Part shown: positions 1 through 7,153 of the stretch, piece by piece
Numbering within the stretch: the first letter of the stretch is position 1
Layout: every line of letters begins with the position of its first letter
Source of the DNA: SZUA-430 sp044375275
GTDB lineage: Bacteria > Pseudomonadota > Alphaproteobacteria > Micropepsales > Micropepsaceae
Reading direction: 5' to 3'
Length of the DNA: 11,677 nt
Assembly: GCA_044375275.1 (NCBI GenBank)
Contig: JBILMZ010000105.1
Coordinates: 1 to 11,677 of the forward strand
The notes under the pieces: model-generated
What the model was told of the DNA's origin: nothing
What the model saw: only the letters and a program-made list of their open reading frames with translations
Database searches by the model: none
Position numbers and translations under genes: made by a program

Positions 1-1
1 A

Positions 2-1327
2 GATGCTGCGAAGGTGGCGGGGGACATCATCGGCTTCAACCAGCAGAAGAGCATTGCCGGTGCATTCGACGTGTATGAAATGTACGGCGAAGTCCAGGTT
101 CCTCTGATCACGGGCGAAACCCTCTTCGAGAACCTCTCGCTCACGGGTGGTTACCGCAAGTCTGACTACTCGACTGGCGCGGGCATCACTGAAACCTGGA
201 AGTATGGCGGTGAATGGTCACCGTTTGCCTGGCTGACATTCCGCGCGGTTGAAAACCACGCTGTTCGTGCGCCTTCGGCATTCGAACTGTTCCGCGCTGG
301 CGACCAGAACTTCCCGACCTACATCGATCCTTGCGCCAACCCAGCGTTCGGGGCTCAGCGCCCTGGGGACCCGCCGGGAACTGGAACTGCGGTTTGTACC
401 GCATGGTTTGCCAACTTCGGTGCAGCGTTTGGTGGGCCGATCGCTCAGCCCAACTCGCAGGTACAGGCGTTCCTGTTCGGTAACCCAAACCTTCAACCGG
501 AAATCGCGGACACGCTCACCTATGGTGTGGTCTTCAATCCGGAGTGGTGGCCGGTTGGCCGTCTCGGCGTGTCAGTCGATCGCTACGAGATCGAAATTGA
601 CACCCAGATCGGCCAGCGTTCGATCGCACAGATCTTGAATGGTTGCCGCGATGCAATCATCGCCAACGGCAATGTCTTCCCGGTTGGCAACGAGTTCTGC
701 GATGCGGTAACACGCGATCCGGCGGCAGTGGTTCCGGGTTCAGTGGGTGCCATTGACCAGTCTCTGGCGAACTTCCAAGGTGTATCAACCTACGCCGGCG
801 TCGACGTCAACCTGCGCTGGTCGTGGGACATGGAAGAAGACATTGGTATCCCTGGAACGTTCGGAATCGCTTCGTTGTATACTTGGACGGATGAAAGCGA
901 CGGCAGTCAGGGCTTCTATGTTGGAAGCATCGGTGGCGTCATTCCCGAGCACAAGGCGGCGACCAGCTTCACCTACGACGTGGGTGACCTGAGCCTTCTG
1001 CTGCGCTGGACTTACACTGACGGTGTAGAAGACGGTGCGGCATTCGGAACGTTCAACACGCCAGCTTGTGCGGCTGGTCCGAGCCCGGCATGCGCCGCGT
1101 CTGGGGGCTTCTACAATGCGCCGCTCGAAGCGTACAACATGTTCGACGTCGGTGGTGCGTATCAGCTGACGAGCGATGTCACGCTCTCCTTCGGTGTTGA
1201 CAACCTGCTCGACGAGCAGTCGCCGATCTTCCCGGCGGGCGTCGGTGCGGGCCAGTTCAATACGGACGGTTCGACCTACGACCAGCTGGGCCGTCAGTAC
1301 CGGTTCGGCCTGCGCTGGAAGCACTAA
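2..1327 (+). CDS. TonB-dependent receptor, C-terminal part (5' end outside window)
   Basis: This is the C-terminal ~440 residues of an outer-membrane TonB-dependent receptor, a 22-stranded barrel that takes up a ligand (siderophore, sugar, peptide or similar) using TonB energy. The reading frame is open to the window edge, and the GTG at 14 is only an internal valine codon. Family receptors are usually 800-1000 residues, so the N-terminal plug and TonB box lie upstream. Visible signs are repeated amphipathic strands with aromatic girdles, the 'VRAPSAFELFRAGDQNF' segment typical of barrel strands, a 'NPNLQPEIADTLTYGVVFNPEW' segment (residues after about nt 473), paired loop cysteines (NGC...EFC and TPAC...SPAC), and a 'DNLLDEQSPIF...GRQYRFGLRWKH' end. 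That last block is the classic final strands. The substrate cannot be read from this fragment. A terminator follows 27 nt after the stop. The next gene is an oxygenase-like TPR protein, which may be functionally linked. Confidence 0.93.
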   Translation, partial: DAAKVAGDIIGFNQQKSIAGAFDVYEMYGEVQVPLITGETLFENLSLTGGYRKSDYSTGAGITETWKYGGEWSPFAWLTFRAVENHAVRAPSAFELFRAGDQNFPTYIDPCANPAFGAQRPGDPPGTGTAVCTAWFANFGAAFGGPIAQPNSQVQAFLFGNPNLQPEIADTLTYGVVFNPEWWPVGRLGVSVDRYEIEIDTQIGQRSIAQILNGCRDAIIANGNVFPVGNEFCDAVTRDPAAVVPGSVGAIDQSLANFQGVSTYAGVDVNLRWSWDMEEDIGIPGTFGIASLYTWTDESDGSQGFYVGSIGGVIPEHKAATSFTYDVGDLSLLLRWTYTDGVEDGAAFGTFNTPACAAGPSPACAASGGFYNAPLEAYNMFDVGGAYQLTSDVTLSFGVDNLLDEQSPIFPAGVGAGQFNTDGSTYDQLGRQYRFGLRWKH

Positions 1328-1353
1328 TCCAGCCAGAGTTACCAACTCTAGCG

Positions 1354-1385
1354 ACGGCGGCCCTTTGGGCCGCCGTTTTGCTTTT
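1354..1385 (+). terminator. Rho-independent terminator of the TonB receptor gene
   Basis: A perfect 10-bp stem (1354-1363 with 1367-1376) closes a TTT loop and is followed by a T-rich tract (TTTTGCTTTT). It lies 27 nt after the receptor stop codon and separates that gene from the TPR gene. Confidence 0.9.
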
Positions 1386-1397
1386 CGCAGGCCGCCA

Positions 1398-1419
1398 GTT
1401 CGACTAGTGTCAGTCGAAC
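1398..1419. promoter_or_regulatory. Perfect inverted repeat just upstream of the TPR-oxygenase gene
   Basis: GTTCGACT (1398-1405) and AGTCGAAC (1412-1419) form an 8-bp perfect inverted repeat with a 6-nt spacer. A further GTTCGA copy at 1422-1427 begins a smaller GTTC-GA-GAAC symmetry. The repeat ends 16 nt before the ATG at 1436 and has no T-tract. It therefore looks more like an operator or a 5'-UTR hairpin than a terminator. The binding factor is unknown. Confidence 0.5.
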
Positions 1420-1435
1420 CCGTTCGAGAACTGGC

Positions 1436-3256
1436 ATGACCGGCCCCCAGCAACAGCTCATTTCCGGACTGCAAAGTGCGGTCCAGCTCATTGGCAGCGG
1501 GGAACCGCAGCGGGCACTGGGCCAGCTCGACGCGCTTGCGCGCACCTTTGGCAATCATCCTGACATCCTGCAGATCCGGGGCGTAGCGCTTCGCCGGCTC
1601 GGAAAGACCTCGGAAGCCATTGCCAGTTTCCGGGCGTCCCTGGCCCTCCACGAACGCCAGCCCCATGTGCACAACAACCTGGGCGGCGCGCTGGCCTCGA
1701 TTGGTGAACGGTCGGAGGCGGAAAAGCATTACCGACGCGCCCTGGTGCTCAAGCCGGACTATGCGGAAGCCAAGTACAATCTGGGCCTGCTCCTGACGGA
1801 GCATGATCCTGCATCCGCCAGAACCCTGTTGCAGTCCGTGACGTCACTGCACCCCGGCAACAGCCAGGCGTGGGAGGCCCTGTCGATCGCGCTGGCCAAG
1901 CTTGAAGACCTGCCGGGAGCCGCGTCGGCTGCACGCAGGGCGACTGACGCCTCGCCCGGTTCCTACACGGCCCATCACAATCTGGGCCAGGCCGCCATGG
2001 CGCTGCGTGACTTTGCAGCCGCAGAGCAGTCCTACAAGAACTCGCTGCGTTTGCGCCCCCAGTCCGACGCAGGATGGGTGGGACTGGGGAATGCCCTGCG
2101 CAGCCTCGAGCGCAATGAAGAAGCCGTGGGTGCGATGGAACGCGCCGTTGCGGCCAACCCGAAGAATGTGGACGCGCACCGGATCCTCAATGAGCTGCTG
2201 TGGCAGACGGGACAGGAGCACCGATACCTGCAGTCATTCTCCCAGGCCATTGCCCTGGTTCCGGACCAGGCTCCCTTGCGAACAGCATTCGCGCATGAAC
2301 TGCTGCGGACCCTGCGCCCCGAAATTGCACTGCAGGTGCTCGATGTTTCCCTCGACTGGCAGGATGTCAGCGCGCAGGCCGAAGACATCCGCGCGCGCGC
2401 GCATGCAATTCTGGGCGACCATGTGCGCGCCCTCACGCACCATCAGCAGGCCATTGCATACGCACCTGCAGACTTGAACATCGCGCGCAACCACATCGAG
2501 ACCCTGCTCAAGGCCAGGCGGCATGATGAGGCGCTGAATGCCTGCGACCGCAGCCTGGCTCGCGACCCGCACGACCAGGGCATCCTCGCCATGGCAACGA
2601 CGGCCCTGCGTCTTGCAGGCGACGAGCGGCAACACTGGCTGGCAGACTTCCAGTCCCTTGCGCGCGCGCGTGCCATCGATCCTCCGCCCGGTTTCGGGGA
2701 CATCAAGGAATTCAATGAAACGCTCGCGCATGAACTGCGCAAGCTCCACAACACGAAGAACCATCCGACGGACCAGACCCTGCGCGGCGGTACACAGACC
2801 TTCGGGGCGCTCTTCGATCGAAGCGAACCGCTGATCCAGATGCTCAAGAAGCAGCTGGAGCTTGTCATTGCGGACTATGTCGCGCAGATGCCGTCCGATC
2901 CGACGCATCCCCTCTTCAGCCGAAAGACAGGCGGCTTCGATTTTTCCGGTTCGTGGTCCGTGCGTCTCAAGGAGGGCGGATTCCATACGAACCACTTCCA
3001 CCCGAAGGGCTGGATCAGCTCGGCGTACTATGTGTGTGTTCCGGACGAAGCAAAGGACCAAGCGGCGAAGCCGGGCTGGTTCAAGCTGGGTGAAACAAAC
3101 CTGCAGCTGGGAGACAGCGAGCAGATCCAGCGCCACGTGCAACCCACGCCGGGCCAGCTGGTCCTGTTCCCGTCCTATTTCTGGCATGGCACCATTCCAT
3201 TCAACACAACCGAAGAGAGAATATCGGTGGCGTTTGATGTCGTGCCGCGTGCGTGA
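1436..3256 (+). CDS. TPR-repeat protein with C-terminal 2OG-Fe(II) oxygenase-like domain
   Basis: A 606-residue protein without a signal peptide or membrane segment, so probably cytoplasmic. Residues ~40-380 hold about eight TPR units, for example ~76-109, 110-140, 176-209, 210-243 and 312-345, with the usual A/G-L-G and A-P-x-N pattern (…LxLxPDYAEA, AANPKNVDA). TPRs bind partner proteins or peptides. Residues ~415-606 resemble the 'putative 2OG-Fe(II) oxygenase' family (PF13759 type). They contain 'GGFHTNHFHPKGWISSAYYV' (514-533; candidate metal-binding His/Asn at 517-522), 'PGQLVLFPSYFWHG' (572-585; candidate distal ligand His584) and 'EERISVAFDVVP' (Arg595 as candidate 2-oxoglutarate ligand). 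Such enzymes hydroxylate or otherwise oxidise a substrate, but no substrate can be named. The ATG at 1436 has only a weak purine-rich leader (GAGA, 1426-1429). No clear terminator follows. The position after a TonB receptor suggests, without proof, a linked role. Confidence 0.85.
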   Translation: MTGPQQQLISGLQSAVQLIGSGEPQRALGQLDALARTFGNHPDILQIRGVALRRLGKTSEAIASFRASLALHERQPHVHNNLGGALASIGERSEAEKHYRRALVLKPDYAEAKYNLGLLLTEHDPASARTLLQSVTSLHPGNSQAWEALSIALAKLEDLPGAASAARRATDASPGSYTAHHNLGQAAMALRDFAAAEQSYKNSLRLRPQSDAGWVGLGNALRSLERNEEAVGAMERAVAANPKNVDAHRILNELLWQTGQEHRYLQSFSQAIALVPDQAPLRTAFAHELLRTLRPEIALQVLDVSLDWQDVSAQAEDIRARAHAILGDHVRALTHHQQAIAYAPADLNIARNHIETLLKARRHDEALNACDRSLARDPHDQGILAMATTALRLAGDERQHWLADFQSLARARAIDPPPGFGDIKEFNETLAHELRKLHNTKNHPTDQTLRGGTQTFGALFDRSEPLIQMLKKQLELVIADYVAQMPSDPTHPLFSRKTGGFDFSGSWSVRLKEGGFHTNHFHPKGWISSAYYVCVPDEAKDQAAKPGWFKLGETNLQLGDSEQIQRHVQPTPGQLVLFPSYFWHGTIPFNTTEERISVAFDVVPRA

Positions 3257-3570
3257 CGTTCGTCGTCCGCGCGCGCCGCGCGTCCTGAAAAAGATGGCAA
3301 CGACGCCTCGGAAGTTAAGGTTAACCCGGCGCTCTTCCTGAACCGGCGCCGCAAATTGCTGTGGTGGAAGCGACACAGCCGGGATCGATTCCGTCATCGA
3401 TACGCACCGAATACCAATTACACCCTGTACCTCTTCCCACTCACTGCTTAGGCTTGTGACGAAGCTCAGGGTTTGGGATCAGGGCTGAATCGTTTCGTGT
3501 CTCGGGTCAAACAATTCGGCTCGGTTTGTATTTAGCGGGCAACCGCATAACGGGTAAAGCGAGGGGTACT
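3257..3570 (+). other. Gene-free region between TPR gene and Omp1; probable Omp1 promoter and 5' UTR
   Basis: I see no gene in these 314 nt. The region holds a GC-rich alternating stretch (about 3268-3285) with no T-tract, so it is not a clear terminator. It also holds two TTAA half-sites only 2 nt apart (3315-3324), two GANTC sites (3387-3391 and 3487-3491), and the Omp1 Shine-Dalgarno GAGGGG at 3561-3566. An in-frame extension of Omp1 back to 3526 lacks any signal-peptide character and was not used. A promoter must lie here, but I cannot fix its -35 and -10 boxes. Confidence 0.5.
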
Positions 3571-4551
3571 ATGAATTTCAAGAAGGTGTTGATTGGGGCA
3601 GCATCTGCTTTGGTGTTGTCGGCAACCGTGGCTCAGGCCGGCTACGAGCGTGATGGCTGGTATCTCGGTCTCGAAGGCGGCATGGTCTCGATTCCGGACA
3701 CAGAGCTCGGCGGCCTGGATGTCGAAGCCGACAATGGCCTCGCGGTGCTCGGAACGGTTGGTTACGCGCTCTCGAACTCCAACTGGAGGATCGAAGGCGA
3801 AATCGGTTATCGCGAGAACGACCTGGACGTCGTCCAGTTCGGCGACATGGAGCTGACGGAGTGGTCCTACTTCGTAAACGCCGTCTATGACTTCAAGTTC
3901 AACTCCGAACGCTTCGGCTTCAGCCTCGGCGCCGGTCTTGGCATGGACAACCCGCGTCTTGAGCGCGTGGCGAGCTCCGTGAAGGACAGCGACTGGGTTC
4001 CGGCCGTGCAAGGCATCGTCGGCGCGACGTACCGCCTGAGCCAGCATTGGGATCTGGCCCTGAACTACCGCTACCTGCACATGGCAGACCCGGAGTTCAA
4101 GGAGTTCACGGCGAACGACGTGGAACTCTCGAAGCACACGCTGACGCTCGGCTTCCGTTATGGCTACAACGAGCCGCCGGCACCTCCTGCAGAGCCGCCG
4201 GTTGTCATTCCGCCGCCGCCGCCGAAGCAGTTCATCGTGTTCTTCGGCTACAACAAGTGCAACATCACGGCTGAAGCCGATGCAGTGTTGAGCGAAGCCG
4301 CTTCGGCCGCGAAGTCTTCGGGCAGCGCCTCGGTCCGCATCGTCGGTCACACCGACACGTCGGGTTCGAACGCCTACAACCAGAAGCTCTCCGAGTGCCG
4401 CGCCAACGCTGCCAAGACCAACCTGGTCGGCAAGGGCGTGTCGGAAGGCTCGATCTCCTCGTCCGGCAAGGGCGAAACGGAGCTCATGGTCCAGACGGGC
4501 GACAGCGTGAAGGAACCGCAGAATCGCCGTGCGACGATCGACCTGAACTAG
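3571..4551 (+). CDS. OmpA-family outer membrane protein, Omp1 (barrel subtype A)
   Basis: Outer-membrane protein of 326 residues that ties the membrane to peptidoglycan. The ATG at 3571 follows GAGGGG and begins a clear signal peptide (1-23, cleaved after AQA). An upstream in-frame start at 3526 would bury it. Strands of an 8-stranded barrel fall at about 29-40, 56-67, 72-84, 94-107, 114-125, 143-155, 160-171 and 187-199. A Pro-rich linker (201-219) leads to an OmpA/MotB-like domain (220-326) with 'GHTDTSGS' (Asp262) and 'NxxLSxxR' (Arg277), the positions that bind diaminopimelate in this family. It has no cysteine in the barrel. It is unique in the array in having two cysteines in the binding domain (Cys230 and Cys276), the second next to Arg277. 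A strong terminator follows. It is the first of six tandem paralogues. Confidence 0.95.
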   Translation: MNFKKVLIGAASALVLSATVAQAGYERDGWYLGLEGGMVSIPDTELGGLDVEADNGLAVLGTVGYALSNSNWRIEGEIGYRENDLDVVQFGDMELTEWSYFVNAVYDFKFNSERFGFSLGAGLGMDNPRLERVASSVKDSDWVPAVQGIVGATYRLSQHWDLALNYRYLHMADPEFKEFTANDVELSKHTLTLGFRYGYNEPPAPPAEPPVVIPPPPPKQFIVFFGYNKCNITAEADAVLSEAASAAKSSGSASVRIVGHTDTSGSNAYNQKLSECRANAAKTNLVGKGVSEGSISSSGKGETELMVQTGDSVKEPQNRRATIDLN

Positions 4552-4578
4552 TTCGATCAGCGACTGAATTGACGGACA

Positions 4579-4610
4579 GGGCGGCTCGAAAGAGCCGCCC
4601 TTTTCTTTTT
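4579..4610 (+). terminator. Terminator after Omp1
   Basis: A 9-bp perfect stem (4579-4587 with 4592-4600) with a GAAA tetraloop is followed by TTTTCTTTTT. It lies 27 nt after the Omp1 stop and isolates Omp1 from Omp2. Confidence 0.93.
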
Positions 4611-4656
4611 GTTTTCAAGGATTTGCGCCAGTTTCGTGTGTCCCTGGCGACACGGG

Positions 4657-4671
4657 TTTACGCCGACTTAA
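4657..4671. promoter_or_regulatory. CtrA-like box, distal, upstream of Omp2
   Basis: TTTA-N7-TTAA followed by C, one mismatch from the alphaproteobacterial CtrA consensus TTAA-N7-TTAA(C). It starts exactly 30 nt upstream of a second, perfect box, about three helical turns. That would place two CtrA dimers on the same DNA face. Confidence 0.5.
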
Positions 4672-4686
4672 CGGGCCCGTCGCGTT

Positions 4687-4701
4687 TTAACCTTTTGTTA
4701 A
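4687..4701. promoter_or_regulatory. CtrA box, proximal, upstream of Omp2
   Basis: A perfect TTAA-N7-TTAA whose right half extends to TTAACCAT (4698-4705), matching the described CtrA half-site. It ends 46 nt before the Omp2 ATG, close enough to overlap or abut the promoter, so it could activate or repress. The match is seen in the sequence; CtrA as the binder is inferred from the likely taxon. Confidence 0.65.
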
Positions 4702-4747
4702 CCATCTTCCGCCATCGCTCGGGAAACCACGCAATGGAGGGAAGACA

Positions 4748-5776
4748 ATGCGTTTGAAAGAAACCCTGCTCGGTACCATGGCTGCGATCGCCATGACGGG
4801 CGCAGCCCAGGCTGACTACGTGTCACCCACGGGCTGGTACATGAGCCTTGGCGCTGGTGCCAACTGGATCCAGGATGGAGACCTGCGGACCATAAACGAT
4901 GGTGCCCTAGGCTCCTTCGATGGGTTCCAGTTCAACGATGGCTACATTGTTTCCGGCGCCATCGGCTATGACTTCGGCCAGAACTGGCGCGTTGAGTTCG
5001 AGGTGGCCTACCGCGACAACGACGTGGACGCCGTGTGTGGCGGAAACGTCTGCGATACCACTTCCGCGCAGGTGTGGGAACTGTCCCAGATGGTCAACGT
5101 GCTTTACGACGTCCCCCTTGGCGGGAACTGGGAAGCTTCTGTTGGCGCGGGTATTGGCGGCAACCTGATCGTCCTGAAGGAATGGACGAATTCGAGCCTT
5201 GAGTTGGATGATTACGTCCTGGCTGGCCAGTTGCTGGCAGAAGTGGGCTATCGCTTCGCAGATCGCTGGCAGGCCTATGCAGGCTATCGCTACATGATCG
5301 TTGATGATCCGAGCATGGGTAACCCGACCGACCCGCTCGAAGTGGTTGAGTTCGAGAAATCCGAGCACTCACTCCTCGTCGGCCTGCGCTTCGACCTGCA
5401 GCGCGATGGGGCCGCACCGCCGCCCCGTCACACGCCGACGGCAGCTCCGAAGCAGTTCATCGTGTTCTTCGGCTTCAACAAGTCGAACCTCACGGCTGAG
5501 GCTTCCCGCGTCGTGAGCGAGGCCGCTGCTGCCGCGAAGCAATATGGCTCAGCCTCGATCACGGTTGTCGGTCATACCGATACCGTGGGCTCCAACGACT
5601 ACAACCTGCGCCTCTCCATGGCGAGGTCGCAGTCCGTCAAGGAAGGCCTGGTCGGCAATGGCATCGCAGCCAGCATGATCTCGACCGGTGGTCGGGGCGA
5701 AGCCGAACTGATGGTTCAGACGGGCGACTCGGTGAAGGAACCGCAGAACCGTCGCGCGACGATCGACCTGAACTGA
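4748..5776 (+). CDS. OmpA-family outer membrane protein, Omp2 (barrel subtype B, Cys loop)
   Basis: A 342-residue outer-membrane/peptidoglycan tether. The ATG at 4748 follows GGAGGGAAG (4737-4745), and the signal peptide ends at AQA, residue 22. Predicted strands lie at about 29-42, 65-77, 80-92, 108-122, 128-143, 155-171, 174-186 and 206-217. The linker is 218-235 and the OmpA-like domain 236-342, with Asp278 in GHTDTVGS and Arg293 in the NxxLSxxR motif. Cys97 and Cys102 (CX4C) lie in the second surface loop and could form an oxidised hairpin cap outside the cell. It is closest to Omp3 in the barrel, in the binding domain and even in the leader: the block GGGAAACCACG sits 27 nt before the ATG in both genes. 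Two CtrA-like boxes precede it, so cell-cycle control is plausible. It is transcribed alone, between two terminators. Confidence 0.95.
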   Translation: MRLKETLLGTMAAIAMTGAAQADYVSPTGWYMSLGAGANWIQDGDLRTINDGALGSFDGFQFNDGYIVSGAIGYDFGQNWRVEFEVAYRDNDVDAVCGGNVCDTTSAQVWELSQMVNVLYDVPLGGNWEASVGAGIGGNLIVLKEWTNSSLELDDYVLAGQLLAEVGYRFADRWQAYAGYRYMIVDDPSMGNPTDPLEVVEFEKSEHSLLVGLRFDLQRDGAAPPPRHTPTAAPKQFIVFFGFNKSNLTAEASRVVSEAAAAAKQYGSASITVVGHTDTVGSNDYNLRLSMARSQSVKEGLVGNGIAASMISTGGRGEAELMVQTGDSVKEPQNRRATIDLN

Positions 5777-5807
5777 CGTCACGAACGTCCGCGAGGGCAT
5801 GAAACCA

Positions 5808-5836
5808 GGGGACCGCTGAAAGGCGGTCCCCTTTTT
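5808..5836 (+). terminator. Terminator after Omp2
   Basis: A 9-bp perfect stem (5808-5816 with 5823-5831), a six-base loop, then TTTTT. It begins 31 nt after the Omp2 stop. Confidence 0.92.
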
Positions 5837-5893
5837 CTGTCCCGGGGCATTGGTGTGCGCTGCGGCAACACGCTGTCCACGTTCCTGAAATCC

Positions 5894-5908
5894 GTAACCC
5901 GGCGTTAA
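5894..5908. promoter_or_regulatory. CtrA-like box upstream of Omp3
   Basis: GTAA-N7-TTAA, one mismatch from the CtrA consensus. It ends 45 nt before the Omp3 ATG, almost the same distance as the perfect proximal box before Omp2. Together with the shared leader block, the positional match suggests it was inherited by duplication. Confidence 0.5.
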
Positions 5909-5953
5909 GCAAATTCCTTCATCGATGGGAAACCACGTGAAGGAGGGAAATTC

Positions 5954-6979
5954 ATGAAAATCAAATCACTGTTGCTGGGGACAATTGCGGCACTCGCCGC
6001 GTCCAGCACAGCCTATGCCGACTACACCACACCAACCGGCTGGTACATGAGCCTTGGTGCCGGTGCGAACTGGATCGAAGACGGAGATATTACTCAATTC
6101 GATGATGGTGTCTTTGAAACCGCGCAGGAACTTTCATACGAGCGCGGATACATCATTGCTGGCGCCATCGGACATGACTTTGGACGCTGGCGGGCGGAAT
6201 TCGAAGTCGCCTATCGCGACAACGATTGCGAAAATGATGTGTGCCCGCAGAGCAGCACCCATACGGGTGCCGAAGTCTGGGAACTCTCCCAGATGGTCAA
6301 CGTCCTCTATGACATTCCGCTCGGCGGACCCTGGAGCGCGTCCGTCGGCGCCGGTGTCGGTGGTAACCTGGTCGTCTACAAGGAACAGGGCATCAACGAC
6401 ATTGATGACTACGTCTTTGCGGGACAGTTGATCGCGCAGGCCGCCTATCGCCTGTCGGACCGCTGGGAACTCTACCTCGACTACCACTACATGATCATGG
6501 ATGACCCGGACATGCCGCTGCTCGACTTCCCGGGGCAGAGCTACACGCTGGAGAAGACGGATCACTCCCTGATGCTGGCGCTGCGCTTTGACCTGCAGCG
6601 TGACGGCGCGGCTCCGCCGCCGCGACCGGAAGCTCCGCCGAAGAGTGCACCGAAGCAGTTCATCGTGTTCTTTGGCTTCAACAAGTCGAACCTGACGGCT
6701 GAAGCCCAGCGCGTCGTGACCGAAGCCGCTGCCGCAGCCAAGCAGTATGGCTCAGCGTCCATCTCGGTCGTTGGCCACACGGATACGGTTGGTTCGAACG
6801 AGTACAACATGCGCCTCTCGATGCGCCGCTCGCAGGCGGTGAAGGATGCGCTGATTGCCCTCGGCGTTGCACCGGAAGCCATCTCGACAGGTGGTCGCGG
6901 TGAAGCCGAACTCATGGTTCAAACCGGGGACAGTGTGAAGGAACCGCAGAACCGTCGCGCGACGATCGACCTGCAGTAA
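5954..6979 (+). CDS. OmpA-family outer membrane protein, Omp3 (barrel subtype B, Cys loop)
   Basis: A 341-residue protein with the same plan as Omp2. The ATG at 5954 follows an excellent AGGAGGGA (5941-5948), and the signal peptide is cleaved after AYA, residue 22. Strands lie at about 29-42, 65-77, 79-91, 107-121, 127-142, 152-169, 171-183 and 203-214. A linker rich in Pro and Ala (215-234) leads to the peptidoglycan-binding domain (235-341), with Asp277 and Arg292 at the family's diaminopimelate-binding positions. The second surface loop has Cys92 and Cys97 (CX4C) and is acidic. The first surface loop (43-64) differs strongly from Omp2, while the start of strand 1 (GWYMSLGAGANWI) is identical. 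The last 39 coding bases shared with Omp2 (6935-6973 against 5732-5770) match even at silent sites, a sign of recent duplication or conversion. Its own terminator follows. Confidence 0.95.
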   Translation: MKIKSLLLGTIAALAASSTAYADYTTPTGWYMSLGAGANWIEDGDITQFDDGVFETAQELSYERGYIIAGAIGHDFGRWRAEFEVAYRDNDCENDVCPQSSTHTGAEVWELSQMVNVLYDIPLGGPWSASVGAGVGGNLVVYKEQGINDIDDYVFAGQLIAQAAYRLSDRWELYLDYHYMIMDDPDMPLLDFPGQSYTLEKTDHSLMLALRFDLQRDGAAPPPRPEAPPKSAPKQFIVFFGFNKSNLTAEAQRVVTEAAAAAKQYGSASISVVGHTDTVGSNEYNMRLSMRRSQAVKDALIALGVAPEAISTGGRGEAELMVQTGDSVKEPQNRRATIDLQ

Positions 6980-7001
6980 ATCCTTCAGGCAAAAGACATG
7001 G

Positions 7002-7026
7002 GGGCGGCCACAGGGTCGCCCTTTTT
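7002..7026 (+). terminator. Terminator after Omp3
   Basis: An 8-bp stem (7002-7009 with 7014-7021, one G-T pair) with an ACAG loop, then TTTTT. It starts 22 nt after the Omp3 stop. Confidence 0.85.
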
Positions 7027-7056
7027 CGTTTCCGAATCGCGGCTTCCGTGTCCCCG

Positions 7057-7071
7057 TTTACCCGCCCTTAA
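7057..7071. promoter_or_regulatory. CtrA-like box upstream of Omp4
   Basis: TTTA-N7-TTAA, one mismatch from the CtrA consensus and of the same TTTA form as the distal Omp2 box. It ends 82 nt before the ATG, against 76 nt for that box. A GANTC site (7034-7038) lies 19 nt upstream. Confidence 0.45.
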
Positions 7072-7153
7072 GCCTAACAAGGTGATAACGGGGATGAACA
7101 TGTGAAACTGCGGGCGAAGACATCGCTCGAATACCAGAGGGGGTTGAATTGCG

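Noticed and set aside
3268..3285. GC-rich alternating stretch after the TPR gene as a terminator
   Set aside because: It can fold weakly but has no T-tract after it.
3315..3324. TTAAGGTTAA as a CtrA box upstream of Omp1
   Set aside because: The two TTAA halves are 2 nt apart instead of 7, so the spacing does not fit, and it lies about 250 nt before the start.
3526..3570. N-terminal extension of Omp1 to an upstream in-frame start
   Set aside because: It would place 15 polar residues before a perfect signal peptide. GAGGGG at the right distance supports the ATG at 3571.
7094..7105. Three-codon reading frame (Met-Asn-Met-stop) in the Omp4 leader as a regulatory leader peptide
   Set aside because: The purine run is too close to the ATG for a normal ribosome binding site, and such short frames arise by chance.
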